Assembly: GCF_025813715.1 (NCBI RefSeq)
Contig: NZ_CP107532.1
Coordinates: forward strand, 5,584,501 to 5,648,500
Length of the DNA: 64,000 nucleotides
Origin: Methylobacterium sp. FF17
Lineage (GTDB): Bacteria; Pseudomonadota; Alphaproteobacteria; Rhizobiales; Beijerinckiaceae
Reading direction: 5' to 3'
In this document: positions 42,499 to 61,202 of the stretch, in pieces
Position numbering within the stretch: position 1 is the stretch's first letter
Layout: every line of letters begins with the position of its first letter
Position numbers and translations under genes: made by a program
The notes under the pieces: generated by a model
Database searches by the model: none
Seen by the model: the letters and a program-made list of their open reading frames with translations, nothing else
What the model was told of the DNA's origin: nothing

Positions 42499-43115
42499 TG
42501 GAAACGCGCCTCCAGCGCATCGATCGCTGCGCGCGTCAGCACGAGCTTGTCGCGACGCAGGATGTCGTAGACGTTGATGCCCTGGATCGGCAGCACGTCG
42601 ATCTGCGGGATGTTGCGGGCGGCGCGTGCAAAGTTCACGTCCACCTCGGCACCGCCGATGATCAGTGCGCTCGACAGGCCCATCTTCTCGAAGCGCTCGA
42701 CGAGCGCCTTGGTCTTGCCCTCGGTCAGCTTCACGTCGTCGACGATGATGAGGGTCGAATCCTTCACCTTGGCCGAGAGCGCGTGCTTTAGGGCGAGCGC
42801 ACGGACCTTCTTCGGAAGATCGTGAGCATGGCTGCGCACGACCGGACCGAAGGCACGTCCACCGCCGCGGAACTGCGGAGCGGAGGCGGCACCGTGACGG
42901 GCGTTACCCGTGCCCTTCTGCTTGTAGAGCTTCTTGCGGGTCCGGTTCACGTCCGAACGGTTCTTGACCGCATGGGTTCCGGCCTGACGCTTGGCGAGCT
43001 GCCAGCGCACCATGCGCTGAAGCAGGTCGACGCGGGGCTCGAGACCGAAGATGGTCTCGTTGAGGTCGACCGACCCGGCGCCCTCGCCGTCGAGGGTGGT
43101 GATATCGAGCTTCAT
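42495..43115 (-). CDS. rplD: 50S ribosomal protein L4
   Basis: 206 aa from ATG 43115 ([19 protein letters not shown]), in a TGATG overlap with the rplC stop. The tunnel loop [31 protein letters not shown] is conserved. In enterobacteria L4 also represses the S10 operon; whether it does so here is unknown. Confidence 0.98.
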   Translation of the reverse strand: MKLDITTLDGEGAGSVDLNETIFGLEPRVDLLQRMVRWQLAKRQAGTHAVKNRSDVNRTRKKLYKQKGTGNARHGAASAPQFRGGGRAFGPVVRSHAHDLPKKVRALALKHALSAKVKDSTLIIVDDVKLTEGKTKALVERFEKMGLSSALIIGGAEVDVNFARAARNIPQIDVLPIQGINVYDILRRDKLVLTRAAIDALEARFQ

Positions 43116-43855
43116 CACGCGTTCTCCTCGGAAGCGGGAGCCTCGGGAGCCGGCGCTTCGGTGGCCGGGGCGGAAGCGCCAAGCTCACGGAACTTGCCAG
43201 GCTGCGGAACGTCGGCGGGGAGCTTGCGCTTCACCGCGTCGCGGATCTGGATCCAGCCGCCGGCGACACCGGGGACGGCGCCTTCGACGAGGATGAGGCC
43301 ACGCTCCGGGTCCGTACGCACGACGCGCAGGTTCTGGGTGGTGACCCGGTCGACGCCCATGTGGCCGGGCATCTTCTTGTTCTTGAAGGTCTTGCCCGGA
43401 TCCTGGCGGCCACCGGTCGAACCGATCGAGCGGTGCGAGATGGACACGCCGTGGGTGGCGCGCAGACCGCCGAAGTTCCAGCGCTTCATACCGCCGGCGA
43501 AACCCTTACCCGTGGTGGTGCCCGTCACGTCGACGAACTGGCCCGGGATGAAGTGATCGGCCGTGATCTCGGCGCCGACCGGGATCAGCTTGTCCTCGGA
43601 CACGCGGAACTCGGCGAGCTTCTGCTTGGGCTCGACCTTGGCGACCGCGAACCGGCCGCGCTCGGCAGCCGACACGTTCTTCACCTTGGCCTTACCGACG
43701 CCGACCTGAAGGGCGACGTAGCCGTTCTTCTCGACGGTACGGTGGGCAACCACCTGGCATTGATCGATTTTGAGCACTGTGACGGGCACATGTTCCCCAG
43801 CATCTGTAAAGATGCGGGTCATGCCGACCTTCTGTGCGATGACGCCTGAGCGCAT
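43115..43855 (-). CDS. rplC: 50S ribosomal protein L3
   Basis: 246 aa, [31 protein letters not shown]. The extension near the peptidyl-transferase centre is [47 protein letters not shown]. The 30-residue Ala/Pro/Glu C-terminal tail is an alphaproteobacterial addition. Confidence 0.98.
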   Translation of the reverse strand: MRSGVIAQKVGMTRIFTDAGEHVPVTVLKIDQCQVVAHRTVEKNGYVALQVGVGKAKVKNVSAAERGRFAVAKVEPKQKLAEFRVSEDKLIPVGAEITADHFIPGQFVDVTGTTTGKGFAGGMKRWNFGGLRATHGVSISHRSIGSTGGRQDPGKTFKNKKMPGHMGVDRVTTQNLRVVRTDPERGLILVEGAVPGVAGGWIQIRDAVKRKLPADVPQPGKFRELGASAPATEAPAPEAPASEENA

Positions 43856-43884
43856 AGGTGTCTCCCTCGCGCGATTCTACGGTA

Positions 43885-43914
43885 AGCTCTAAATCCCCGC
43901 GGGGACTTAGAGCT
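43885..43914 (-). other. stem-loop overlapping the rpsJ stop
   Basis: Arms AGCTCTAAGTCCCC and GGGGATTTAGAGCT (minus strand) pair with one mismatch and almost no loop. The rpsJ TAA lies inside the 5' arm, so the ribosome would melt it on termination. No T-tract. Confidence 0.5.
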
Positions 43915-44215
43915 TGATCTCCACGTCCACGCCGGCGGCGAGGTCGAGCTTCATCAGCGCGTCCACGGTCTGCGGCGTCGGATCGACGATATCGAGGACG
44001 CGCTTGTGGGTGCGCATCTCGAACTGCTCGCGCGACTTTTTGTCGATGTGCGGCGAGCGGTTGACGGTGAACTTCTCGATATGCGTCGGCAGCGGAATCG
44101 GACCACGGATGGTGGCGCCGGTGCGCTTAGCCGTCGAGACGATCTCGCGGGTCGACGCATCGAGAATGCGATGGTCGAACGCCTTGAGGCGGATGCGAAT
44201 ATTCTGACCGTTCAT
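43907..44215 (-). CDS. rpsJ: 30S ribosomal protein S10 / NusE
   Basis: 102 aa, [73 protein letters not shown]10 is in the head of the small subunit and also acts as NusE in antitermination. First gene of the S10 operon, 91 bp after tuf. Confidence 0.99.
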   Translation of the reverse strand: MNGQNIRIRLKAFDHRILDASTREIVSTAKRTGATIRGPIPLPTHIEKFTVNRSPHIDKKSREQFEMRTHKRVLDIVDPTPQTVDALMKLDLAAGVDVEIKL

Positions 44216-44240
44216 GACCTGAAACCTTGGCGGGACAATG

Positions 44241-44268
44241 GAGGGGCGGGCGCGAGGACCCGCCCCTC
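44241..44268 (-). other. stem-loop between tuf and rpsJ
   Basis: Perfect 10-bp arms GAGGGGCGGG/CCCGCCCCTC with an 8-base loop, 38 bases after the tuf stop. No T-tract. It marks the str/S10 operon border. Confidence 0.6.
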
Positions 44269-44306
44269 AATCGTTCCCTGCGGACGTGTTCGTTTGGGAC
44301 GGACGC

Positions 44307-45497
<1,191 letters not shown>

Positions 45498-45542
45498 GAT
45501 AGCCTCCGTCCAATCTGGTGTTGCAAGTGAAGCGGTGCGGGT

Positions 45543-45560
45543 GGCGCCCCAAAGGGCGCC
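45543..45560 (-). other. stem-loop after fusA
   Basis: Perfect 7-bp arms GGCGCCC/GGGCGCC with a TTTG loop, six bases after the fusA stop. No T-tract on the minus strand. Confidence 0.5.
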
Positions 45561-45566
45561 GCCGTC

Positions 45567-47642
45567 TTAGGCGTACTTGGCGACGACCTTCTCGGCCTCG
45601 CCGCGCGGCACCTCTTCGTAATGGTCGAACTGCATCGTGAAGTTCGCGCGGCCCTGCGAAAAGGACCGGAGCTGGTTCACGTAGCCGAACATGTTGGCCA
45701 GCGGCACCATCGCGTTGATGACGTTCGCATTGCCGCGCATGTCCTGGCCCTGGATCTGGCCACGGCGGGAGTTGAGATCGCCGATTACCGAACCGGTGTA
45801 TTCCTCCGGCGAGACGACTTCGACCTTCATCACCGGCTCGAGGAGCACCGAACCGCCCTTCTGGAGGGCTTCACGGAGCGCCGCGCGGGAGGCGATTTCG
45901 AAGGCCAGGGCCGACGAGTCGACGTCGTGGTAGGCGCCGTCGATCAGCTCGACCTTGATGTCGACGACCGGGAAGCCCGCCAGGATGCCGGCGCCGAGGA
46001 CCGAGTTGAGGCCCTTCTCGACGCCCGGGATGTACTCCTTCGGCACCGTGCCGCCGATGATCTTCGAGGAGAACTCGAAACCCTTGCCGGGCTCGTTGGG
46101 CTCCACGATGAACTTCACCCGCGCGAACTGGCCGGTACCACCGGTCTGCTTCTTGTGGGTGTAGTCGATCTCGGTGCGCTTCGTGAGCTTCTCACGGTAG
46201 GCGACCTGCGGCTGGCCGATATTCGCGTCGACCATGTAGGTGCGGCGCAGGATGTCGACCTTGATGTCGAGGTGGAGCTCGCCCATCCCGCGAAGGATGG
46301 TCTGGCCCGACTCCTGGTCCGTGGAGACCCGGAACGACGGATCTTCCGCGGCGAGCTTGGCGAGGGCGATACCGAGCTTCTCCTGATCGGCCTTCGACTT
46401 CGGCTCGACGGCGATCTCGATCACCGGCTCAGGGAACTCCATCTTTTCGAGGATGACGGCGTCCTTCGGGTCGCACAGGGTGTCACCGGTGCGGGTCTCC
46501 TTGAGGCCAGCCAGGGCCACGATGTCGCCCGTGAAGGCTTCCTTCACGTCCTCGCGGTTGTTGGCGTGCATGAGAAGCATGCGGCCGACACGCTCCTTCT
46601 TGTCGCGCGAGGAGTTGAGCACGTTGGCGCCCGACTCGATCTTGCCCGAGTAGACGCGGCAGAACGTGATCGTGCCGACGTGCGGATCGTCCATGATCTT
46701 GAAGGCGAGCATGGAGAAAGGATCGGAATCGGCCGGGTGACGGACGGTCTCTTCCTCGGTCTTGAAGTCGAGGCCCTTGATCTCGCCGCGATCTGCGGGA
46801 GACGGCAGGTAGTCGACGACGGCGTCGAGCAGGGGCTGGACGCCCTTGTTCTTGAAGGCCGAGCCGCAGAGCACGGGATGGAAGGCGCGGCGCTGCACGG
46901 CGGTGCGCACGAGGCGGTGCATCGTGGCCTGATCCGGCTCGACGCCGTCCAGGTACGCCGCCATCGCGTCGTCATCCATCTCGACGCAGGCCTCGACGAG
47001 CTTGATGCGGTACTCCGCAGCTTGGTCGGCGAGGTCAGCCGGAATCTCGGTCTCGGAGAAATCCGCGCCGAGCTTCTCGGACGTCCAGACGATGGCCTTC
47101 ATCTTGATCAGGTCGATGACGCCCTTGAAGGTCGTCTCGGCGCCGATCGGCAGCTGGAGGCAGACCGGCTTGCCGGCGACGCGATCGATGATGTCGGCGA
47201 CGCACTTGAAGAAGTCGGCGCCGATCTTGTCCATCTTGTTGACGAACACGACGCGCGGGACGTCGTACTTGTCGGCCTGACGCCAGACGGTCTCGGTCTG
47301 GGGCTCGACGCCCTGGTTGCCGTCGAGCACGCAGACGGCGCCGTCGAGCACGCGGAGCGAACGCTCCACCTCGATGGTGAAATCCACGTGGCCGGGGGTG
47401 TCGATGATGTTCAGGCGCTTGTCGCGCCAGAAGCAGGTGGTCGCCGCGGACGTGATCGTGATGCCACGCTCCTGCTCCTGCGTCATCCAATCCATCGTCG
47501 CGGCGCCGTCATGGACTTCGCCGATCTTATGGGACTTGCCGGTGTAGTAGAGGATCCGCTCGGTGGTCGTGGTCTTGCCGGCATCGATGTGGGCCATGAT
47601 GCCGAAGTTGCGGTAGTCCTCGATCGCGTGAGTGCGGGGCAT
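45567..47642 (-). CDS. fusA: elongation factor G
   Basis: 691 aa, [36 protein letters not shown]1 is AHIDAGKT, G3 DTPGHVDF, G4 NKMD. It drives translocation and, with RRF, recycling. Lies between rpsG (30 bp) and tuf. Confidence 0.99.
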   Translation of the reverse strand: MPRTHAIEDYRNFGIMAHIDAGKTTTTERILYYTGKSHKIGEVHDGAATMDWMTQEQERGITITSAATTCFWRDKRLNIIDTPGHVDFTIEVERSLRVLDGAVCVLDGNQGVEPQTETVWRQADKYDVPRVVFVNKMDKIGADFFKCVADIIDRVAGKPVCLQLPIGAETTFKGVIDLIKMKAIVWTSEKLGADFSETEIPADLADQAAEYRIKLVEACVEMDDDAMAAYLDGVEPDQATMHRLVRTAVQRRAFHPVLCGSAFKNKGVQPLLDAVVDYLPSPADRGEIKGLDFKTEEETVRHPADSDPFSMLAFKIMDDPHVGTITFCRVYSGKIESGANVLNSSRDKKERVGRMLLMHANNREDVKEAFTGDIVALAGLKETRTGDTLCDPKDAVILEKMEFPEPVIEIAVEPKSKADQEKLGIALAKLAAEDPSFRVSTDQESGQTILRGMGELHLDIKVDILRRTYMVDANIGQPQVAYREKLTKRTEIDYTHKKQTGGTGQFARVKFIVEPNEPGKGFEFSSKIIGGTVPKEYIPGVEKGLNSVLGAGILAGFPVVDIKVELIDGAYHDVDSSALAFEIASRAALREALQKGGSVLLEPVMKVEVVSPEEYTGSVIGDLNSRRGQIQGQDMRGNANVINAMVPLANMFGYVNQLRSFSQGRANFTMQFDHYEEVPRGEAEKVVAKYA

Positions 47643-47672
47643 CGGATTGCTCCTGAAAGGGTCCGGGTCCGC

Positions 47673-48143
47673 TTACCAGCGGTAGTGCGAGAAGGCGCGG
47701 TTGGCTTCCGCCATCCGGTGGGTGTCTTCCCGCTTCTTCACGGCGTTTCCGCGATTGTTCGCGGCATCGAGCAGCTCGGCGGACAGGCGCTCGACCATGG
47801 TGCGATCGTTGCGGCCACGGGCGGCCTGGATCAGCCAACGAATGGCAAGTGCCTGGCGGCGCTCGGTGCGCACTTCGACGGGGACCTGGTAGGTCGCACC
47901 GCCGACGCGGCGGGAGCGCACTTCGATCGCCGGGGCGACGTTGTCGAGGGCGGCGCGGAACACCTCGATGGGGTTCGCGCGGGCGCGGTTCTCGACGATG
48001 TCGAAGGCGCCGTAGACGATCCGCTCAGCGGTGGACTTCTTGCCCTCGTACATGATCGAATTCATGAACTTGGTGAGCACGATGTCCCCGTACTTCGGGT
48101 CCGGGATGATCTCACGCTTCTCGGCAGAATGGCGGCGGGACAT
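47673..48143 (-). CDS. rpsG: 30S ribosomal protein S7
   Basis: 156 aa, [47 protein letters not shown]. It nucleates assembly of the 30S head. [24 protein letters not shown] is conserved. In enterobacteria S7 represses the str operon at the rpsL-rpsG gap; here that gap is 105 bp. Confidence 0.98.
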   Translation of the reverse strand: MSRRHSAEKREIIPDPKYGDIVLTKFMNSIMYEGKKSTAERIVYGAFDIVENRARANPIEVFRAALDNVAPAIEVRSRRVGGATYQVPVEVRTERRQALAIRWLIQAARGRNDRTMVERLSAELLDAANNRGNAVKKREDTHRMAEANRAFSHYRW

Positions 48144-48248
48144 CGCTCGCTCCGTCTTAAACTTGGTCTTCTTGAAACCACCCTGCGCAGGCCGCCTTGA
48201 GCCTCTTCGAGGCCGGCGACATCCTTACAGGGTGCGCGAATATCAGTC

Positions 48249-48620
48249 TTACTTCGGGCGCTTGGCGCCGTACTTCGAACGGCGCTGCTTACGACCCTTC
48301 ACGCCCTGCGTGTCGAGCACGCCGCGAAGGATGTGATAGCGCACGCCGGGAAGATCCTTCACGCGGCCGCCGCGGATCATCACCACGGAGTGCTCCTGAA
48401 GGTTGTGACCCTCGCCCGGGATGTAACCGATGACCTCGAAGCCGTTGGTGAGACGAACCTTCGCGACCTTGCGGAGCGCGGAGTTCGGCTTCTTCGGGGT
48501 CGTCGTATAGACGCGGGTGCAGACGCCACGCTTCTGCGGGCAGGCGTCGAGCGCCGGCACCTTGTTGCGGCTCTTCTGCGCCTTGCGCGGCTGAGCGATC
48601 AGCTGGTTGATCGTCGGCAT
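48249..48620 (-). CDS. rpsL: 30S ribosomal protein S12
   Basis: 123 aa from ATG 48620 ([32 protein letters not shown]). The decoding-site loops [19 protein letters not shown] and [14 protein letters not shown] keep the lysines whose change gives streptomycin resistance, so the gene looks wild type. First gene of the str operon, with a leader of about 280 bases. Confidence 0.98.
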   Translation of the reverse strand: MPTINQLIAQPRKAQKSRNKVPALDACPQKRGVCTRVYTTTPKKPNSALRKVAKVRLTNGFEVIGYIPGEGHNLQEHSVVMIRGGRVKDLPGVRYHILRGVLDTQGVKGRKQRRSKYGAKRPK

Positions 48621-48691
48621 GCCAATCCTCTCGAAACGCGTCACCGTCGGTGACCGTCGAAATCCAAATCTCGTTGTGGTCGGCCCCGGCA

Positions 48692-48757
48692 TCGCACAGA
48701 GCTGTGCGACGAAACGCAAAACCGCGCCCCAGGCTGATCTCAGCCTTTGGCGCGCCG
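48692..48757 (-). promoter_or_regulatory. structured leader of the rpsL operon
   Basis: Two adjacent stem-loops. The upstream one (48757-48721) has nested arms: CGCGCC with GGCGCG outside and GGCTGA/TCAGCC inside, followed by TTTTGCGTTTCG. The second is TCGCACAG-AG-CTGTGCGA (48709-48692). The first could act as an attenuator in the mRNA leader, because it lies downstream of the candidate promoter and about 100 bases before rpsL. Confidence 0.55.
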
Positions 48758-48909
48758 TTGCAAGCAGAGGATCACCTGCATTGAAGCAAGCGATCATGCC
48801 GGACTGACACGTGTTCGTTCGTTGAAGTCGGATGCGTCTAGGAAGCCTGGATCGAGGCTCTGGGCCTCGCGATCGTTTGCTGCCTACGGCCAGCCGTTCA
48901 ATGAGGGCC

Positions 48910-48937
48910 TGATAGAGGTGGATTCGCCCTGCGTCAA
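48910..48937 (-). promoter_or_regulatory. candidate promoter of the str operon
   Basis: Minus-strand TTGACG (48937-48932), 16-base spacer, CTATCA (48915-48910). A good match to alphaproteobacterial housekeeping promoters. It lies between the rpoC terminator and rpsL. Confidence 0.6.
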
Positions 48938-49004
48938 CCCATTTCGTTACGAGATCATGACGTTACCGGCGTCTGCGAGTGGGGATCGTATGGTGAGGAC
49001 GCAA

Positions 49005-49035
49005 CAAAAAAGGGGCGCCCGGCGGGGGCGGCCCT
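49005..49035 (-). terminator. rho-independent terminator after rpoC
   Basis: GC-rich stem AGGGCCGCCC/GGGCGCCCCT (one mismatch) followed by T6 on the minus strand, 27 bases after the rpoC stop. It ends the rplJL-rpoBC operon. Confidence 0.88.
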
Positions 49036-49062
49036 TCTGACTGTGAGCAGTGATCCTGCGTC

Positions 49063-53271
<4,209 letters not shown>

Positions 53272-53401
53272 GATCTACTCCTGCTGACGAGGCGCACCCT
53301 CCGCCGAGGGGCTGACCGCGTGCTGAAAACGGATGCGGTGCAACGACCGGCCGGATCGTCGCTCACCGTAGTCTGGGAGGCGCTGCCCCTCCCCGCTCCG
53401 A

Positions 53402-53427
53402 CCGCGCCGGGGGTGAACCCGGCGCGG
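53402..53427 (-). other. stem-loop between rpoB and rpoC
   Basis: Perfect 10-bp arms CCGCGCCGGG/CCCGGCGCGG with a TTCACC loop, 15 bases after the rpoB stop. No T-tract, so more likely an RNA stability or pause element than a terminator. Confidence 0.6.
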
Positions 53428-53442
53428 GAGCGTGCGCGGTGG

Positions 53443-57567
<4,125 letters not shown>

Positions 57568-57723
57568 GGGTGACCTCGCTCCTACGTCCCGCGTACCGGG
57601 CGCCCGGGGAAGGCGTCTGCCTCCCGCGACCAGGCAAAGGGCCCGTCCCGCCGGACGACGCCCACCCGAACTGAAAATTCCGTGGTCCTTGCGCGGACCG
57701 GTCGGGCCGCCTGAAGCGACCGT

Positions 57724-57782
57724 GGCCCACGGGCGTGAACCCGCGGGCCTTCGGTGCCGTCAGGCCCTGTTGGACCTGACGG
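57724..57782 (-). other. two stem-loops in the rplL-rpoB gap
   Basis: CCGTCAGG/CCTGACGG with a 10-base loop (57782-57757) lies 34 bases after the rplL stop. GGCCCGCGGG/CCCGTGGGCC with a 6-base loop and one mismatch (57749-57724) follows. In E. coli the same gap holds a partial attenuator and an RNase III site that reduce rpoBC relative to rplL. These could play the same part, but neither has a T-tract. Confidence 0.6.
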
Positions 57783-57816
57783 AAAGTGATGGACCGGTGC
57801 GGCCCACCGAAGAGTC

Positions 57817-58191
<375 letters not shown>

Positions 58192-58248
58192 GGTTGTATT
58201 CCTTCAGATATCGGTTTGAACGGATGGGTTGAGAAGGGCGATGCGGCC

Positions 58249-58779
58249 TCAGGCCGCTTCGCTCTGAGCCTCGTCCTTGGTGGCATAGGCCCCGAACACG
58301 CGGGCGAGCTTGGCCGCCGGTGCGTTGACGACCTGGGCGATCTTGGTCGCGGGAGCCTGGACAAGGCCCACGATCTTGGCGCGCAGTTCGTCGAGGGACG
58401 GGAGCGAGGCGAGGGCCTTCACACCGTCCGGGTTCAGGGCAGTCGTGCCCATGGCGCCGCCGAGGATCACGAGCTTGTCGTTGGCCTTGGCGAAGTCCAC
58501 CGCAACCTTGGCGGCCGCGACCGGATCGCTCGAATAAGCGAGCAGGGTCGGACCCTTCAGGAGGGGCTTGATGGAGGCGACGTCCGTGCCATCGAGAGCG
58601 ATGTTGGCGAGGCGGTTCTTGGTGACCTTCACGGTGGCACCGGCCTGCTTCATCTGCGAGCGCAGCTTCTGCATGTCGGCGACCGTGAGGCCCTTGTAGT
58701 GGGCCACGACGACCACGGACGTGTTCGCGAACACGCCGTTGAGCGTCGAGACGAGATCAGCTTTGGCTGTCCTGTCCAC
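58249..58779 (-). CDS. rplJ: 50S ribosomal protein L10
   Basis: 176 aa from a GTG at 58779 with GGAGAG about 7 bases upstream ([47 protein letters not shown]). L10 anchors L7/L12 dimers on the C-terminal helix. In other bacteria L10 represses its own mRNA through the leader. Here rplJ does not follow rplA directly and needs its own promoter. Confidence 0.97.
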   Translation of the reverse strand: MDRTAKADLVSTLNGVFANTSVVVVAHYKGLTVADMQKLRSQMKQAGATVKVTKNRLANIALDGTDVASIKPLLKGPTLLAYSSDPVAAAKVAVDFAKANDKLVILGGAMGTTALNPDGVKALASLPSLDELRAKIVGLVQAPATKIAQVVNAPAAKLARVFGAYATKDEAQSEAA

Positions 58780-59203
58780 TGGGGCTCTCTCCGGTTGGCG
58801 GAACCCGAGAATGGGTCCGCCGGTTGCACATGCCGCCCGGGACGGAACTCGGCTCGATGAAAGCCGGAACGTCCTTGGCGACGCTTCACGGCCCTGTCCC
58901 CTATCGGCCCCCGGAACGGGTGGACGACACGGGTGAGATGGTTCAAACCGATGCCTCGGCCTGTTCGCGGAATGCGAACCGGCGAGGGGTGTAGAAATTC
59001 GGTTTATCCCAGTCTGTGCAGGCTTGGGGATTAAGCCGGTGACCCGGCGCCTGCAGTCTCGGACAGGACATGGCCGGACGAAGCCCCGAAGGGCTTTTCG
59101 CCCCTCAAAGCCTTCCGGCCATCACCGCCTGGTTGCCCAGGCGATCTCTCGTTTGGAATACGACCGATCGGTCGATTCCTTTCGTATGTCTGAAAACGTT
59201 GAA
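58780..59203 (-). promoter_or_regulatory. long leader of the rplJL-rpoBC operon
   Basis: About 420 bases without a convincing gene. It includes a nested stem-loop at 59122-59070: outer arms ATGGCCGGA/TCCGGCCAT enclose an inner AAGCCC-TTCG-GGGCTT hairpin. This region is where an L10-binding regulatory RNA would be expected; I could not fold it to the known L10 leader consensus. The part nearest rplJ (58780-58990) has no strong structure by eye. Confidence 0.45.
59161..59174. promoter_or_regulatory. 14-bp perfect palindrome, possible operator
   Basis: CGACCGATCGGTCG is a perfect palindrome about 30 bases downstream of the candidate rplJ promoter. The GACCG-AT-CGGTC core resembles many TetR-family operators. 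No TetR gene is in the window, so the binder is unknown. Confidence 0.35.
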
Positions 59204-59208
59204 GGGGT

Positions 59209-59236
59209 CTATAGAGCCTTGCAAGCAGCCTGCCAA
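59209..59236 (-). promoter_or_regulatory. candidate promoter of rplJL-rpoBC
   Basis: Minus-strand TTGGCA (59236-59231), 16-base spacer, CTATAG (59214-59209). It is the best promoter-like pair in the 620 bp gap upstream of rplJ. Confidence 0.5.
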
Positions 59237-59399
59237 GGGCTTGCGTGCGATTATTCCGCCCCGGCTGTCGATTTCGCTTGACGCGGTTCGAGGGTGAGCG
59301 GGCGGCTCGTTCGTCGGCCCCGTGCGGGAGATGATGTCGCGCGCAAGGGGCGATGAGGGGGCGCTATCGGTCGACCGCACCCCCTCTCCCGGTTGGGTT

Positions 59400-61025
59400 C
59401 TAGGTGGGCAGGAACCGGCGTGCCGCGCGCCACCAGGGCTCGCGGGCCTCGTGCTTCTGCTCCGCCTTGGCCGCGTAGAACGACGCATTATGCTCACCGC
59501 GCAGGGCCTCGCGGGTGAAGCGGATGAGGTGGTGGGCGACGAAGCCCATGTTGAACACCGCTTCGATCTGCCCGCGCCGCAGCGCATGGCCCGCGGCCTT
59601 CCAGAACACACCCCGGTAATCCGAGAGCAGGCCAACACGCACCGCGATGTTGAAGCCGAGCACGAGGCCGCGCCGCAGGTTGGTGCGGGTGAGCTTGCCC
59701 TTCACCGGCGTCTTGATCCGGTTCGGGTAGGTCACCTCTACCTGGTGCCGGAAGCGCTCGAAGATCTGCGCCGGCTCATAGGCGTGGGCGATGGCCCGAC
59801 GCCAACTCGCCACCACATCGTCGTGCGGCCGCTTGAACAGTACGTTGGATTCCAGCGCCGCGTCGTGGACGAGGCGGTTCTCACGGGTGAGGCGGTCCCA
59901 GAGCGGGGTCTTGGGCAGGGCCTGGAGCAGGTTCATCGTCAGCACCGGCACCGCCGACTTGTCGATGAAGTCGATCAGCTTCTGCTCGGACTGGTCGGTG
60001 TCGGTGTCGAGGCCGAGGATGATGCCGGAGGTCACCTCCAGGCCGAAGCGGTTGAGGGTCTCGATCGCCTCGTACATCGGCACGGCGGCGTTGTGCTTCT
60101 TGTCGATCCCCGCGAGCGCATCCTCCTCCGGCGTCTCGATGCCGACGAAGACGGTCATGAAGTTGGCCTGGCGCATCAGTTCCAGGATGTCGGGCTGCTT
60201 GGCCATGTTCAGCGTCGCCTCGCAGGCGAACTGAAGCGGATAGCTGTGCTTGCGCTGCCATTCCACCAAGTGGGGCAGCATGTCCTTCGTGGCCTTGCGG
60301 TTGCCGATGAAGTTGTCGTCGACGAAGTACACCACCGCCGGGTGGCCCGGCTGGGCGATGATCGCGTCGAGCTCGCCGAGCATCTGCTCGGGGCTCTTCA
60401 GGCGGGGCTGGCGCCCGTAGAGCTGCGGGATGTCGCAGAACTCGCAGCGGTAAGGACAGCCCGAGGAGAATTGCAGCGATCCGATGAGGTAGCGCTTCAG
60501 GGGCGCCGCCTCGTAGGCCGGGGCCGGGAAGTCCGAGAGCGGCAGGCGCTCCTTGGTCTCCAGGCGGACCTGCGCGGCCGGGAGCGAGACGTCGCGGTCG
60601 AGCATCGCGACCAGTTCGTCGGTGGCGTCACCGATTTCGCCGAGATGCAGGTAGTCGAATTCTGGGTACTGCTCGGGGGAGCCGGACACCGAGGGGCCGC
60701 CCAGCACCGTCACCTTACCGGCGGCGTGCGCCCGGGCGTAGATGTCCCGGATCTGCGGGGCCTGGATGTGCATGCCGGATACGAACACCGCGTCGGCCCA
60801 GGCGAAATCCGCTGGCCCGGCCCGGACGATGTTCTCGTCGATGAACCGGTATTCCCATGCTTCCGGCATATAAGCCGCGATCAGCAGGAGGCCTTGCGGG
60901 GGCATGAAGGCCTTCACGCCCCCCATCAGGGGGTAGGCGTGAGAGAAGGTCCCGAAGGACGGCGTGTAGGCGGGAAAGACGCACAGGATGCGTCGCTTCG
61001 AGGTGACGGAGAGGGTGCATCGCAT
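59400..61025 (-). CDS. hpnP: B12-binding radical SAM hopanoid C-2 methylase
   Basis: 541 aa. The N-terminal cobalamin-binding-type domain (about 1-150) starts RRILCVFPAYTPSFGTFSHAYPLMGGVKAFMPPQGLLLIAAYMP and includes VLGGPSVSGSPEQYPEFDYLHLGEIGDATDEL. The radical SAM core has the three-cysteine cluster SSGCPYRCEFCDIP near residue 190 and YFVDDNFIGNRKA. I recognise this pattern as HpnP, which methylates hopanoids at C-2; Methylobacterium makes 2-methylhopanoids. HpnR (C-3) is the main alternative. It is far from other hpn genes, lying between rplA and rplJ. I found no clear EcfG promoter upstream, although hpnP is under EcfG control in Rhodopseudomonas. Confidence 0.85.
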   Translation of the reverse strand: MRCTLSVTSKRRILCVFPAYTPSFGTFSHAYPLMGGVKAFMPPQGLLLIAAYMPEAWEYRFIDENIVRAGPADFAWADAVFVSGMHIQAPQIRDIYARAHAAGKVTVLGGPSVSGSPEQYPEFDYLHLGEIGDATDELVAMLDRDVSLPAAQVRLETKERLPLSDFPAPAYEAAPLKRYLIGSLQFSSGCPYRCEFCDIPQLYGRQPRLKSPEQMLGELDAIIAQPGHPAVVYFVDDNFIGNRKATKDMLPHLVEWQRKHSYPLQFACEATLNMAKQPDILELMRQANFMTVFVGIETPEEDALAGIDKKHNAAVPMYEAIETLNRFGLEVTSGIILGLDTDTDQSEQKLIDFIDKSAVPVLTMNLLQALPKTPLWDRLTRENRLVHDAALESNVLFKRPHDDVVASWRRAIAHAYEPAQIFERFRHQVEVTYPNRIKTPVKGKLTRTNLRRGLVLGFNIAVRVGLLSDYRGVFWKAAGHALRRGQIEAVFNMGFVAHHLIRFTREALRGEHNASFYAAKAEQKHEAREPWWRAARRFLPT

Positions 61026-61202
61026 GGAAGCCTACCTAGCACAGCCATCCGCCATGGCGTCCCCCTCGCATGTTGATTTCTCGCGTCACCGGTCGATTCC
61101 ACTGGGCTTTTCCGGCCCCTTGGAGCTGGCCCTCACGCGCCTTTGAACGACGGGCGCGACCGGATGCCGGCTCAAGACCTACGTCCGGGGTCCAGGGCCC
61201 AG

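Noticed and set aside
59083..59101. The AAGCCCCGAAGGGCTTTT hairpin on the plus strand as a terminator.
   Set aside because: No plus-strand gene ends nearby, and on the minus strand it fits better as the inner part of a nested leader stem.
59024..59281. An 85-codon plus-strand frame upstream of rplJ.
   Set aside because: It begins at a non-ATG codon with no ribosome site and overlaps a structured leader on the other strand.
61026..61202. An EcfG-type promoter (GGAAC-N16/17-CGTT) upstream of hpnP, as known in Rhodopseudomonas.
   Set aside because: The nearest match is GGAATC without a proper CGTT at the right distance.
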